The position numbers and the translations under genes are program-made. A DNA stretch of 48,865 nt from Crocinitomix sp. (lineage in GTDB: Bacteria > Bacteroidota > Bacteroidia > Flavobacteriales_D > Crocinitomicaceae): NCBI GenBank assembly GCA_013138735.1, contig WTCE01000120.1, forward strand, positions 1-48,865, read 5' to 3'. Of this stretch, positions 1 through 8,867 are shown one piece after another; within the stretch, counting starts at the first letter, position 1, and every line of letters starts with the position of its first letter. Below the pieces are notes generated by a model, which was given only the letters and a program-made list of their open reading frames with translations, had not been told where the DNA came from and searched no databases.

Positions 1-143
1 TCTATTTCATCACATACTTTTACCAAAACAGAGTCCACTGAATCAGTGAAAACTACTTTTCGATATTTTGCACTACTTACCACATGATAAAGAAGAACCG
101 AAACATTATGACTTTTATGGATATATCTACTATTCTGTGACAT
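1..143 (-). CDS. tnpA: IS200/IS605-family transposase TnpA, N-terminal part (cut by window edge)
   Basis: The reverse strand reads 47 codons from an ATG at 143 to the window edge without a stop. The protein begins MSQNSRYIHK and contains YHVVSSAKYRKVVF followed by a Val-Asp and a CDEI segment. This matches the N-terminus of single-tyrosine HUH transposases (Y1_Tnp) of IS200/IS605 elements as I remember them from Bacteroidota, where a conserved HNV....YH.V...KYR..VF segment precedes the HUH motif. The HUH motif and catalytic Tyr would lie beyond the window, so activity cannot be judged. A TAG stop lies immediately upstream of the ATG, which fixes the start. The element sits in the 3' direction of a truncated WG-repeat gene and probably caused the truncation. 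Confidence 0.8.
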   Translation of the reverse strand, partial: MSQNSRYIHKSHNVSVLLYHVVSSAKYRKVVFTDSVDSVLVKVCDEI

Positions 144-168
144 CTAGTCACAAAATAGTAAAATTTGA

Positions 169-182
169 CGAGGCAAGCCTCG
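169..182. repeat. Hairpin CGAGGC-AA-GCCTCG, probable IS200/IS605 left-end palindrome
   Basis: CGAGGC and GCCTCG are perfectly complementary around a two-base AA centre. It lies just upstream of the partial tnpA and is GC-rich in an AT-rich surrounding, as expected for the structured end of an IS200/IS605 element. Its role as a TnpA binding site is inferred from the family. Confidence 0.6.
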
Positions 183-185
183 AGG

Positions 186-477
186 TATTAAACCTGAAAG
201 CGAATAAACCCCATTTGCCATTTTTTTTTACAACTATATGTTGCGATTCAAGATATGCATCCTTATAAATTGGCTTAGACTTTACTTTGCCATCATCAGT
301 CTCTATCCAATACAAACATTTTTTATAGTTCATTTTAATCGCCACATCACATGTATTATAATATGAAGTGTGCGATTTTTTTCCAAATGCAAAAGAACTT
401 AGGAGTAGTAGGAGTAAGAATATGTATTGGGACGTCCTGATGTTGAAAGATAAGGAGAATTGTAATACATAAGACAT
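186..477 (-). pseudogene. WG-repeat secreted protein, 5' fragment truncated by IS200/IS605
   Basis: The frame opens at ATG 477 with a signal peptide (MSYVLQFSL..., hydrophobic run FLLLLLLSSFAFG). It then contains IKMNYKKCLYWIETDDG, nearly the same N-terminal block as the neighbouring 1111-aa protein (FKMNYKKCLYWAESFDG). Similarity stops after KKNGKWGLF near position 195-205, where sequence of the mobile element begins; the frame then runs about 15 unrelated codons to a stop at 148. A GTG at 489 in the same frame is an alternative start. This is the fourth and most downstream member of the leftward WG cluster; what remains is a signal peptide, the conserved N-terminal block and the first WG unit, so it is unlikely to work. 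Its function, like that of its paralogues, is unknown. Confidence 0.75.
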
Positions 478-508
478 TACACTTAACACTTCACACTAAC
501 ATCTTAAA

Positions 509-3500
509 TCACCATTCTCCCAATGCCAAAATTTCAGGTTTTAAATAGGGCTTCATTAGCTCATAAGATATAAAAACATCTTTCTCTTTTCTAGTTGTGT
601 ATTGATGCAATTTAACTCCTGCTTCTGTAAAACTAAAATGTTGCATGTAAACGCTATAAATATTCGGAAAATTAATACAAACACTCCCGTATAGCTGATG
701 AATATTTACGTGATTCTCAATATAGTCATATAACACAGAGTCAATTAATCGACGGTTTTCAAATAGATCGTAAAATTGGATATTTACGGTTGGATTGGAT
801 ATAAGGAAATTGTTATAATGACGATTTGATTCTTTAGTGTTCAATGTTTCAACAAATTCTGAATAAAATTTATCGTCTGAATATAGAAATTTTTTCACTA
901 TTTGTTTTGGTGAGGATATGTTAGGTTTTGGAGAGGAGTTGGAGATGAAATCAGGATTCATGATCCACCATTGGTCCATTTTTTCAAATTTATCCGCTTT
1001 AACTATTCTCGTCTTGTCATCATAATAAGTAGGGAATTGATTGTAATGGTATAAAATTTTAGTGAATTGTTTTCTGTTGTTTATTAATGGATTGAAGTCT
1101 CTCAAAAAATAATAATTATTTATGCGAAATAGTCCAGATTGATAAGTAGTTGAATATTGAATTGATTTCCATAATTTGACGTTATTCTTGCGTTGTTCAG
1201 CTGTGGCTGGTAAAATGTTGTCTAAGGGGGTTACAAGATCAACGAATTCCATAATACTATCGACATGAGAACTTTTAACAATTTTTTTCCAATTTCCATT
1301 TTCAAACTGAATGATTTCAAGCAATGTGTCATTGTCAACGTAAGTAACTCCTTTAAAAATAGGTAAGGATTTAGCATCAGCAACTGCGTCATACAAAGAC
1401 GAAATAAATCCCAATTCACTAAACATGGCCCACTTGGTTTCTTTTTTAATAAAATAAATTCCAGGGGTGCTTGATGGAATAATAAATTCATAAATAGGAG
1501 GGAGGGTTATTTCATTTGAAGCTCCAATTATCCCATACTTACCATTTGCAAAAGAAATTGATGATCCCCAAGCACTGCCAGGTTTAACTGGTGGATAAGA
1601 AAATGTTGTGTCTCCAAACATGTTTTTATCTCGATTATTGACAAGTATCCATTCGCCATGTAGGGTTTTGCTATCAATTGAATCCTTCGTTTTTACCCAA
1701 AACTCATTGACTATTTTTGTTGGAATAATTCTCAAGTATTTAGGCTTTAAAATCCATTTGGTTCCGTCTTTACTTCGCAAGCCAATTTTCTGTTTAGTTG
1801 TTTTTATTAGTAAAAATTCGGCACTCATACCAGCTTGCTTGAAATTCTTAATCTCAGCAATTTTTTCTCCTTCTAAGGAGTATGCATATCCAACTGAATC
1901 TTTTATATCTAGATAGTAATTTGGAAATGCAAAGATGGCCCGATCATTTGAAATTGAAATCACGTTTCCTGCGGTTTTTACAATGTAATTTCCAATGTTT
2001 ATGGACGAACTCTCGAATTTAAGAATTGAAGTGTCACATAATTTAAAATCAGTTTGATCAAACCAATACAAGGAATCTGATTGAACGATAAAAAGTTCTT
2101 TTGTTGGAGCGCCATAGATCTGACCTTTTAAGTAAATTCCAATTCGACTTTTCTGTCTGTAATCTTTACGTTCATATTTGAATCCTCCGTTAAAAACAGC
2201 AGTAATGTCATCCATTATAACACTTTTATCATAAGCAATTAAGGCGCCTTTCCCGTCTTTTTCAAAATAATTGAACCCCGTATAATTCCAGTTAAAGTGA
2301 ATCGAGTCATATTCAAAAGGAAATATAATTTCATTTTCAGCATTTACTAAACCCTCTTTTCCATTTAAATCACAATGATAACCGATAGATTGACTTGTTT
2401 TCCGATCTAAAATTTCTCCATAAAAATTGTCATATTTAAAAGGAACAATGATTTCACCTTTGCCATTAAATCCACCCCATTTACCGTCCACTATGCCAAA
2501 TAACAAGGGCCTGTATATGCTATATCCTGTGCCGCTGTAGTGCATATTTTCTCGCTCAAAAAAGGTTTTAAAATTTAGTTTTTTAATGTCATTAGGACCC
2601 AATCCAAGTCCACATTTATTTAACAATTCACCTTCTAGATTGTATACATCATAAGCGTAATAATATAAATCACCCGAACCTTCTAAGGAGAGCCCATTTG
2701 AGGCCCAAATATAGCTTGCGCTATCTTGCCATTTAAATTGAAATTTACTGTAATCACCAGCTATTATAGTTTCCCCTTTTGAGTCAATTATTTTATTCGT
2801 TTTGGGTTTTGAACCACTTAAATGATACAATGTTAATGGCGAAAGTCTATCCAGTTGTTCATTTGAATTGCTTGAATAAATCAGGTTTAATTCGGGATCA
2901 TAATAGTCAATTAATCCTAACTCTTGGAACTGTTTTGCGCGAATAATATATTGGTCGAAATAAGCTTCTACTTCAAAATAAGACTTTGTTATTTTCTTTG
3001 TTTTGGTATTTAAGAGGATGGATTTGCCCAATATTCCGTTTTTAATTATCAAAATGGGATCTACTCCGGAACGAAGTAATTGAGGAAGTTCGATATATCT
3101 GCTTGAAGAATCTTGATATAAGAGTTGATTATCTATTGATTTAATTTCTAAGCCATTATCATTTTGTAAAACCCATAGCAATGTTTTACTTTTAGGATAA
3201 ACTGAGGTGTGCTCTATTAATTTCACCTCATCATTTTCCAAAGGATGAATAAACGTGCCTGCTGTATCAATAATTCCCGATTTTTTATTTAGCCTAACCT
3301 CAAAATAATGATTTATCGGAGCATAATAATTATTATAAGTCGTATTATATTGACTGCTGTATTCTAATCCTCCTTCAATGTAGTCAGTACTGATTTCGTC
3401 ATAAAGATGCTTAGTAATAGCGTCTCCTTGGGCATTAAATAGTGCTGCTTTGCCATCCTTTATAAATACCCAAAACAAGCGATCCCCAAAAAATATGGAG

Positions 3501-3844
3501 TGAATATCATCATATATCACAGGAGCAAATTCGGTCAAATCACAATTCAATAAACCGTGTTTTTCGTTGATCATGACCATAATCTTATCACGTTCAAAAA
3601 TAACCCCTTCATAAATCGCTTTAGTGTGGTAGAGTCCATCAAAACTTTCAGCCCAATACAAACATTTTTTATAGTTCATCTTAAAAGATACCCTACATTT
3701 TTCGAAAGGTAAATAATCATCCTCTTGGCCTTTAACCATCATGCTGAAGAATAAAAGAAGGATTGATATGTAATGGGACAGTTTGATATTTTTTAGACTA
3801 AAGATAAGGAGAAATCGTAATAAAAAAGACGTAACACATAACAC
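509..3844 (-). CDS. Large secreted WG-repeat protein (1111 aa)
   Basis: A long protein with an N-terminal hydrophobic signal region (ISILLLFFSMMVKGQ near residues 26-40), then many degenerate WG-type units of the form NGKxGhhxxxGxhhhPxxYDxI, for example DGKWGGFNGKGEIIVPFKYD and GKEGLVNAENEIIFPFEYD. WG repeats (PF14903) are thought to form beta-rich repeat structures of unknown function. The N-terminal block MNYKKCLYW and the C-terminal ending LALGEW are shared with the paralogue at 5452-8661, so these proteins form a family with conserved ends and variable middle. The start is a GTG at 3844; in the paralogous fragment the corresponding first ATG falls where this gene has ACG. It lies 33 bases downstream of the 504-aa WG gene and is probably co-transcribed with it. 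No catalytic motif is visible; a surface or periplasmic binding role is only a guess. Confidence 0.85.
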   Translation of the reverse strand: MLCVTSFLLRFLLIFSLKNIKLSHYISILLLFFSMMVKGQEDDYLPFEKCRVSFKMNYKKCLYWAESFDGLYHTKAIYEGVIFERDKIMVMINEKHGLLNCDLTEFAPVIYDDIHSIFFGDRLFWVFIKDGKAALFNAQGDAITKHLYDEISTDYIEGGLEYSSQYNTTYNNYYAPINHYFEVRLNKKSGIIDTAGTFIHPLENDEVKLIEHTSVYPKSKTLLWVLQNDNGLEIKSIDNQLLYQDSSSRYIELPQLLRSGVDPILIIKNGILGKSILLNTKTKKITKSYFEVEAYFDQYIIRAKQFQELGLIDYYDPELNLIYSSNSNEQLDRLSPLTLYHLSGSKPKTNKIIDSKGETIIAGDYSKFQFKWQDSASYIWASNGLSLEGSGDLYYYAYDVYNLEGELLNKCGLGLGPNDIKKLNFKTFFERENMHYSGTGYSIYRPLLFGIVDGKWGGFNGKGEIIVPFKYDNFYGEILDRKTSQSIGYHCDLNGKEGLVNAENEIIFPFEYDSIHFNWNYTGFNYFEKDGKGALIAYDKSVIMDDITAVFNGGFKYERKDYRQKSRIGIYLKGQIYGAPTKELFIVQSDSLYWFDQTDFKLCDTSILKFESSSINIGNYIVKTAGNVISISNDRAIFAFPNYYLDIKDSVGYAYSLEGEKIAEIKNFKQAGMSAEFLLIKTTKQKIGLRSKDGTKWILKPKYLRIIPTKIVNEFWVKTKDSIDSKTLHGEWILVNNRDKNMFGDTTFSYPPVKPGSAWGSSISFANGKYGIIGASNEITLPPIYEFIIPSSTPGIYFIKKETKWAMFSELGFISSLYDAVADAKSLPIFKGVTYVDNDTLLEIIQFENGNWKKIVKSSHVDSIMEFVDLVTPLDNILPATAEQRKNNVKLWKSIQYSTTYQSGLFRINNYYFLRDFNPLINNRKQFTKILYHYNQFPTYYDDKTRIVKADKFEKMDQWWIMNPDFISNSSPKPNISSPKQIVKKFLYSDDKFYSEFVETLNTKESNRHYNNFLISNPTVNIQFYDLFENRRLIDSVLYDYIENHVNIHQLYGSVCINFPNIYSVYMQHFSFTEAGVKLHQYTTRKEKDVFISYELMKPYLKPEILALGEW

Positions 3845-3877
3845 TTAAAACGTAACACTAAAACCTAACACTGAAGT

Positions 3878-5392
3878 CTATTCGTAATTCGGGAAAATGG
3901 ATTTGGTTTCCTTTTTGCCCATGACCTTGCCATTTACGGCATTAATCTTAATGGTGCGGGTATAAATAATACTGCAACCATTGGTGTTGGCACAATCTCC
4001 TTTATCGGTATAGCCTGATTTTTGTGAAGTGAATTCCCAATATATATCACCTTTTTCCTGCTGTATTTTTGGATAGCTGTCAGTATAATGAGAGCCCCAA
4101 TCATTTTTATAAAAGAGTTTTTTTTCTCGCGCAATGGCTAGAGCTTCTTCGGCTGTGATTTTTGTCAGCGGTAATAAACTGTCCAATTGCGTTTCATCAG
4201 CAATTGCCTTTTCTAAATGTTCGGCATTATGATAAGCCACTAAAGGGCGTTTTCTAAAAGGAAGAATAATGCGATTATTCATGTCAATTAAACCAAATAA
4301 CTCTCCCTTTTTAGCAATGAAATTACCCAATTGAGAGGGGGGAAGAAGGGATGTGTATTCAAATGGAATGTGAACTTCGTTTTTAGCATTGATTACTCCA
4401 AAATAAGAACCGTTGTAAACGACACATAGTCCATTTTTAAATGGGTATGGTTCGGCAAAACCCTGTGTAGACCTATCGAATCGAATTTTATAGGTAGTAC
4501 CTAAGTTAGCACCATTGCTGTCATAATAACGAATACTATCTCTATTATACATGCCTACAGGATCATTGACAGTTCTTGGGAAAACCAATTCACCGTCAAT
4601 TAAACTGTCGTGCGTTTTTCCGTTTTTATCCAACATTAATAAAAAGCCGTCCTTTTCAAGCCAAGTAAAACCATTTCTTTGCCAACGGAATTGGTCATAA
4701 ATGCAGGGAAGAAAAACATCTCCATTGAAGTTAAGAAAACCAGTTTTACCTTTTTTCGTGACAACCGCACCGTCATATGACTTATGCGCTCTAATCACAT
4801 CATAAACAAAGTCGCTAAGCATTGTTCCCGAATTATTAGAAATTGCCATTTTCCCATTTTTCCGCAAAACAATTAATTGCGGATGAATCCAAATCCGATC
4901 ATATTCAATCGGGAATATTTGGGCGTTATTCGTATCAATTACGCCATGTTTGCCATTCAAAATTATAATTGATTTCCCGTTCTCAAACGCCTGTAAACGT
5001 CTTTCTTTTAAGGGGATTACAAGTTCACCTTTTTGATTAATAGCGCCATACTTTCCATTCTTATGAACTACAGCTAAACCATTGTTAAAGGTGCACTGAA
5101 GGGCATTTCCACGATAAGGTTCATACAGTCCGAATGGCACAATGAATTTGCCCGTTGTATCAATATAACTAACTGAATTGTTTTTACTTACATACGCAAG
5201 GCCTTCCGAAAACCAGTAAATATCCTGGTATTCTGCTTGTAAAAGTGTGTCTCCAGTACTTTGTTTAATTAAGTCTTTTTTATAATGATCTGAAAATGTT
5301 GGGTATTGGTGATATAAAGAAATTGCTGTACTGTCCATTTGACCAAAACTTGTTGATGCGGCGAAAAGTATTAGGGAAAGCAAGCGAATCAT
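3878..5392 (-). CDS. Secreted WG-repeat protein with PepSY-like C-terminal region (504 aa)
   Basis: ATG start at 5392 with a clear signal peptide (MIRLLSLILFAASTSFGQ). Residues about 60-380 hold WG units such as KNGKYGAINQKGELVIPL, NGKHGVIDTNNAQIFPIEYD and GKTGFLNFNGDVFLPCIYD. After residue 400 the character changes: KITAEEALAIAREKK..., then an aromatic strand, a Cys-rich turn (GDCANTNGC) and TIKINAVNGKVMGKKE, which resembles a PepSY/DUF-type domain where a helix is followed by strands ending in an NxxxGKV motif. The two Cys residues could form a disulfide. It lies 59 bases downstream of the first WG gene and 33 bases upstream of the next, in the same direction, so it is the middle gene of a probable operon. 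It lacks the MNYKKCLYW block of the two giant neighbours, so it is a more distant relative. Function is unknown. Confidence 0.85.
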   Translation of the reverse strand: MIRLLSLILFAASTSFGQMDSTAISLYHQYPTFSDHYKKDLIKQSTGDTLLQAEYQDIYWFSEGLAYVSKNNSVSYIDTTGKFIVPFGLYEPYRGNALQCTFNNGLAVVHKNGKYGAINQKGELVIPLKERRLQAFENGKSIIILNGKHGVIDTNNAQIFPIEYDRIWIHPQLIVLRKNGKMAISNNSGTMLSDFVYDVIRAHKSYDGAVVTKKGKTGFLNFNGDVFLPCIYDQFRWQRNGFTWLEKDGFLLMLDKNGKTHDSLIDGELVFPRTVNDPVGMYNRDSIRYYDSNGANLGTTYKIRFDRSTQGFAEPYPFKNGLCVVYNGSYFGVINAKNEVHIPFEYTSLLPPSQLGNFIAKKGELFGLIDMNNRIILPFRKRPLVAYHNAEHLEKAIADETQLDSLLPLTKITAEEALAIAREKKLFYKNDWGSHYTDSYPKIQQEKGDIYWEFTSQKSGYTDKGDCANTNGCSIIYTRTIKINAVNGKVMGKKETKSIFPNYE

Positions 5393-5451
5393 AAACGGTT
5401 ATTTCTATAAGGGTTTAATTCTAAAACAATTACTACTTCATTAAGTTACAT

Positions 5452-8400
5452 CTACCATTCACCTAATGCTGCAATATCAGGTTTTAATAGCGGTTTCAAT
5501 ATTTCATAAGGGACATATGCATTGCGCGTCCAACTCTCAATAAAAAATTCCCCACTGCTTTGAAAAAACGCAATTCCACCAGAAACAAATTGATAATTTT
5601 CAGTGTATTTGGCATAAACCTCTGGGAAATTTAAGCAGGTGGCACCAAACAATTGTTTTTCATTTACAAGGTTTTGCAAGTAGTCATATAAAACCGCATC
5701 AACATTTGCTTGACGCTCAAAAAGCGAATAAAAATCAATTGGATCACTAGAAATTGGCAAAACATAATTGTAAGTTATCTCTGCTCGACTGTGGTTCTCC
5801 CATTCATAAATGGTTTCGTGGAATGCATAAAAACCATTGTTAGCAAATAGAAATTTTCTGTGATTTGCTGTCCCATTCAAATTAGGATTGAATTCTGGAT
5901 TATAAAACAGAATATTGTGAATAGGAGCATAGGTCTCGAAAGAAGTCACATTGTCAAGATGACTGTTTTCAGGGAAGAATTGTGCAAGCTTTAATGTGTA
6001 ACGGTTTAAATTTTGGTAGTGATTTGCAGCTAGGTTGAAACTTTGCAAAATGAACGTATTGTTAAGTGGAATGGCTTCCAATATTGCGGTTTCTGATTGA
6101 TAGATACTTTTGTAGAGCAATTCTTTAGCCGTTTTTTGATTCTTGTCAAGTGGTTCAATCGTTGAAAAAATAGTGGCCAAGTCTTGCTGTTTTTTTACCT
6201 GATTCAAAGATGCTCTTTCTGTCAAAACTATGGCACCGTCTTGAGGTGTGAAATGTATAAACTCGATAAGGGTATCCTTTGCAGTAAAAGTGCTTGCCCT
6301 AAAGATTGGAAAGGCTTTATTGTCAACTATCTCTGAATAAAATTTGGACGTTATCCCAGTATCTGAGTAGAGTCGCCAAACGCCATCTTTGTAAATAAAA
6401 TAAATGTTTGCTGAAGTGGTGGGAACAATGGCATCATAAGCTGTTCGTAATATTAGCGTATTCGATTTGTCTAATAAACCATATTTATTGCCAGACTTTA
6501 CAATACTTGCATTTTGAGTCTGACTTGATTTTTGAACATGATTTTCTTTCAAAGGAGGATAATTAAACGCTTGACCATTTAGTAGAGTTTCCCCTTGCGT
6601 ATTAATTAGTTGCCATTCTCCTTCTAAAAAGTGTTCAGCATCTTCAATATTGGCGTTTTTCACCCAATACTGATTTTCCATAGCCTTATCTTTGATAATC
6701 TCTAAATAATTGGGAGGAACCAGCCATTCTAAGCCGTTCTTACTAAGCAATCCTACACTATCGGCAGTAGTTTTTACTTTCAGACAGCCATTCACCAAAA
6801 GTGCTTGTTTCAAGTTTGAAATACGACCTGTTTTGAAACCATTCAGGTCGTACACTTCTGCAAAATTGCTTCCAACACTCAGGTAATATTCCGGAAAAAC
6901 ATGCACTTTATCTGTTGTCGGTAATTTAATTACAGCTCCCGATTTTTGTACAATATAATTGGATACCGCTTGTAAAGAATAATTAAAATCGAGTAGGGTA
7001 GAGTCGCAACGTACAAATAGACCTTTATACTGCGTGTATAATGTATCTGCTTTCACCACAAAAATGTCTTTTGATCTATAATTTTCTGAATTGTGATCGA
7101 CAAAACTGTAAGTCAAAAATTCTTTTGAACGATACCAAACATCAACAAAGGCGGTGTCAATTTGGTCAATTATTATTGTGTCTTTAGCTGATGTAATAAA
7201 ACTTCGCTCATCCCCGTTAAAATAATTGATGCCCTTTCCTCCTAAATTAAAAAAGATAAAATCATAGTCGAAATCGTGACGTGTCTTATAGTGTTGATCT
7301 ACTATCCCAAATTTGCCATCCTTTAATAAGACAAAAGCATTATCGCGTATCTCAGTTCCATTCTTCTCTTTACCTAAATAGTCATCATGAGCAAAAGGAA
7401 TAACAATTTTTCCAGCGCCATTATAAGCGCCCCATTTATCTTTTTTTAATCCAAAAAGTAATTTAGGTTCCTTGTCCCTATAGTTACCGCGATATTGGTT
7501 GAAATCTTCGAAAAAGTTATGAAGTGCGAAGTTCCTTTTATAGTCCTTTTCACGTAAGTTAAATTCGCAATTGCTCAATAAAACACCCTCATCCGTATAA
7601 ATATCGAATTGGAATGTGTGCATTTTCTTAGTGGAATCAAAACTTTCCTTTTTTAAGGCCCAATAGTAAAATTCATTTTCAAAAAATCTTATTTGGAGGT
7701 GTTTATAGTCTCCTTGCATCACTGTGCCACCAGTATCATTAATTACCTTTACAAACCTGTTCTTGTAACGTTCTACTAAAAAACGTTCTTTAGGTGTGTT
7801 TAAACTGCGAATAGTTTCACGATTTTTTGTAGTGTAAATTAGATTTAAATGAGCGTCATAATAACTGATTTTATTTTGGGTTGAATGATGCGGGAATCGA
7901 ATGATTTGCCCAATTAAATTCGGGACATAATTATAGCCTAAAACTTTTAAATTTGCCGTGTTTAATAAAATATGTCTAGAGTTCTCCTTTTGTTGAATGA
8001 CCAAAACCTGTTGATCATCTAGATCCAAAAAAGTGGGGGAGTTCTCATGCAAACTCGTCGTATCTGAATAGAGAAGTTTCGTGTCCCAAGATCGAATTTC
8101 CTGCGTTTTTCCTTTTCTCAATACCCAAATGCATTCTGAACGATTTATCCTAGAATAAGATCTCCAGTCCTTATTTACAATGAGTCGAATTTGATCATAT
8201 TCTGCAGGAAAAATTATTCTTCCGGCCCCATCAATAATTCCGCTTTTATTATTGGATCTAATTCCAAAGTAATGTGGCAAAGGTGCGCGAAAACTGCTTA
8301 TCTCATACTCACCATGAATACGTGATGAATACTTGCTGTAAGCTAGGTTAATTTGATCATAAATGGGTTCGGTTCTTGGATTTAATTTGGCATCATAAAG

Positions 8401-8661
8401 TCTCGCTTTTCCGTTTTTAGTTAAAACCCAATAAACTGCACCTCGACAATATAAAGATGAAATCCCGTCATATTCTACTGGCACGAAGGAACTTAAGTCA
8501 CAATTCAATAAGCCATATTTGTCGTTTCGTTTGACTAGAAGTTTACCTCTGTTGGCATGGACTTCTTCATAAATCGTGTCTGTTTTGGCATCATTATATT
8601 CACTTTCAATCCAGTATAAACAGGAAACATAATCCATTTTCAACTTCACTTTACAATCCAT
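5452..8661 (-). CDS. Large WG-repeat protein (about 1069 aa), signal peptide out of frame or start lost
   Basis: Paralogue of the 1111-aa protein: it shares the N-terminal block (LKMDYVSCLYWIES), the WG units (NDKYGLLNCDLSSFVPVEYD near residue 55) and the C-terminal LGEW ending. The only ATG available is at 8661 (MDCKVKL), which gives a protein without a signal peptide. Upstream in the same frame, codons 8751-8662 read KKIKPSHTISLFLLFFVSFI and on to RSQYQ, clearly a signal sequence, but a TAA at 8754-8752 precedes it and there is no ATG, GTG or TTG between. The paralogue's equivalent sequence differs by one A fewer in the A run. Either the tract is an assembly error, or expression needs slippage or a non-standard start, or the product is no longer exported. 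It heads the leftward WG cluster. Confidence 0.75.
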   Translation of the reverse strand: MDCKVKLKMDYVSCLYWIESEYNDAKTDTIYEEVHANRGKLLVKRNDKYGLLNCDLSSFVPVEYDGISSLYCRGAVYWVLTKNGKARLYDAKLNPRTEPIYDQINLAYSKYSSRIHGEYEISSFRAPLPHYFGIRSNNKSGIIDGAGRIIFPAEYDQIRLIVNKDWRSYSRINRSECIWVLRKGKTQEIRSWDTKLLYSDTTSLHENSPTFLDLDDQQVLVIQQKENSRHILLNTANLKVLGYNYVPNLIGQIIRFPHHSTQNKISYYDAHLNLIYTTKNRETIRSLNTPKERFLVERYKNRFVKVINDTGGTVMQGDYKHLQIRFFENEFYYWALKKESFDSTKKMHTFQFDIYTDEGVLLSNCEFNLREKDYKRNFALHNFFEDFNQYRGNYRDKEPKLLFGLKKDKWGAYNGAGKIVIPFAHDDYLGKEKNGTEIRDNAFVLLKDGKFGIVDQHYKTRHDFDYDFIFFNLGGKGINYFNGDERSFITSAKDTIIIDQIDTAFVDVWYRSKEFLTYSFVDHNSENYRSKDIFVVKADTLYTQYKGLFVRCDSTLLDFNYSLQAVSNYIVQKSGAVIKLPTTDKVHVFPEYYLSVGSNFAEVYDLNGFKTGRISNLKQALLVNGCLKVKTTADSVGLLSKNGLEWLVPPNYLEIIKDKAMENQYWVKNANIEDAEHFLEGEWQLINTQGETLLNGQAFNYPPLKENHVQKSSQTQNASIVKSGNKYGLLDKSNTLILRTAYDAIVPTTSANIYFIYKDGVWRLYSDTGITSKFYSEIVDNKAFPIFRASTFTAKDTLIEFIHFTPQDGAIVLTERASLNQVKKQQDLATIFSTIEPLDKNQKTAKELLYKSIYQSETAILEAIPLNNTFILQSFNLAANHYQNLNRYTLKLAQFFPENSHLDNVTSFETYAPIHNILFYNPEFNPNLNGTANHRKFLFANNGFYAFHETIYEWENHSRAEITYNYVLPISSDPIDFYSLFERQANVDAVLYDYLQNLVNEKQLFGATCLNFPEVYAKYTENYQFVSGGIAFFQSSGEFFIESWTRNAYVPYEILKPLLKPDIAALGEW

Positions 8662-8759
8662 ATAATTGCGTGTCTGATATTGACTTCTGGCTATGAAGCT
8701 TACAAAGAATAAAAGGAATAACGATATGGTATGTGAGGGCTTGATTTTTTTTTAGATTA
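8662..8759 (-). other. Signal-peptide remnant and A9 tract upstream of WG gene
   Basis: On the reverse strand an A9 run (8753-8745) interrupts the homology to the start region of the 1111-aa WG gene. The paralogue has TCT followed by A6 and TATC; here it is TCT followed by A9 and TC, one base longer overall. Removing one A joins FLVIFNLKKIKPSH to the hydrophobic segment SLFLLFFVSFIARS and the mature protein. No Bacteroidota start codon is visible even then, because the upstream frame reaches a TAA near 8806 without ATG. Confidence 0.6.
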
Positions 8760-8867
8760 AAGATAACGAGAAATGTGCGCTGTTTTATAACAGATTGGTA
8801 TAATAATTAAGAAATTGAATTGGTTTATAAACGAAACAATTCCGATATTGGTACAAATAATTGCCCT

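Larger units (their letters stand above)
1..190 (-). mobile_element. IS200/IS605-type element, left end (partial)
   Basis: This is the upstream end of an element whose transposase is read leftward out of the window. A perfect hairpin (see 169-182) lies 26 bases upstream of the transposase ATG, as expected for the subterminal imperfect palindromes recognised by IS200/IS605 TnpA. These elements have no terminal inverted repeats and make no target duplication, so the exact left boundary cannot be read; it lies roughly between 183 and 200, where similarity to the WG-repeat paralogues ends. Confidence 0.65.

Noticed and set aside
68-268. Forward frame of 66 codons at the left edge
   Set aside because: It lies opposite the IS200 transposase start and the truncated WG gene, which both have clear homology; no recognisable protein sequence in the forward frame.
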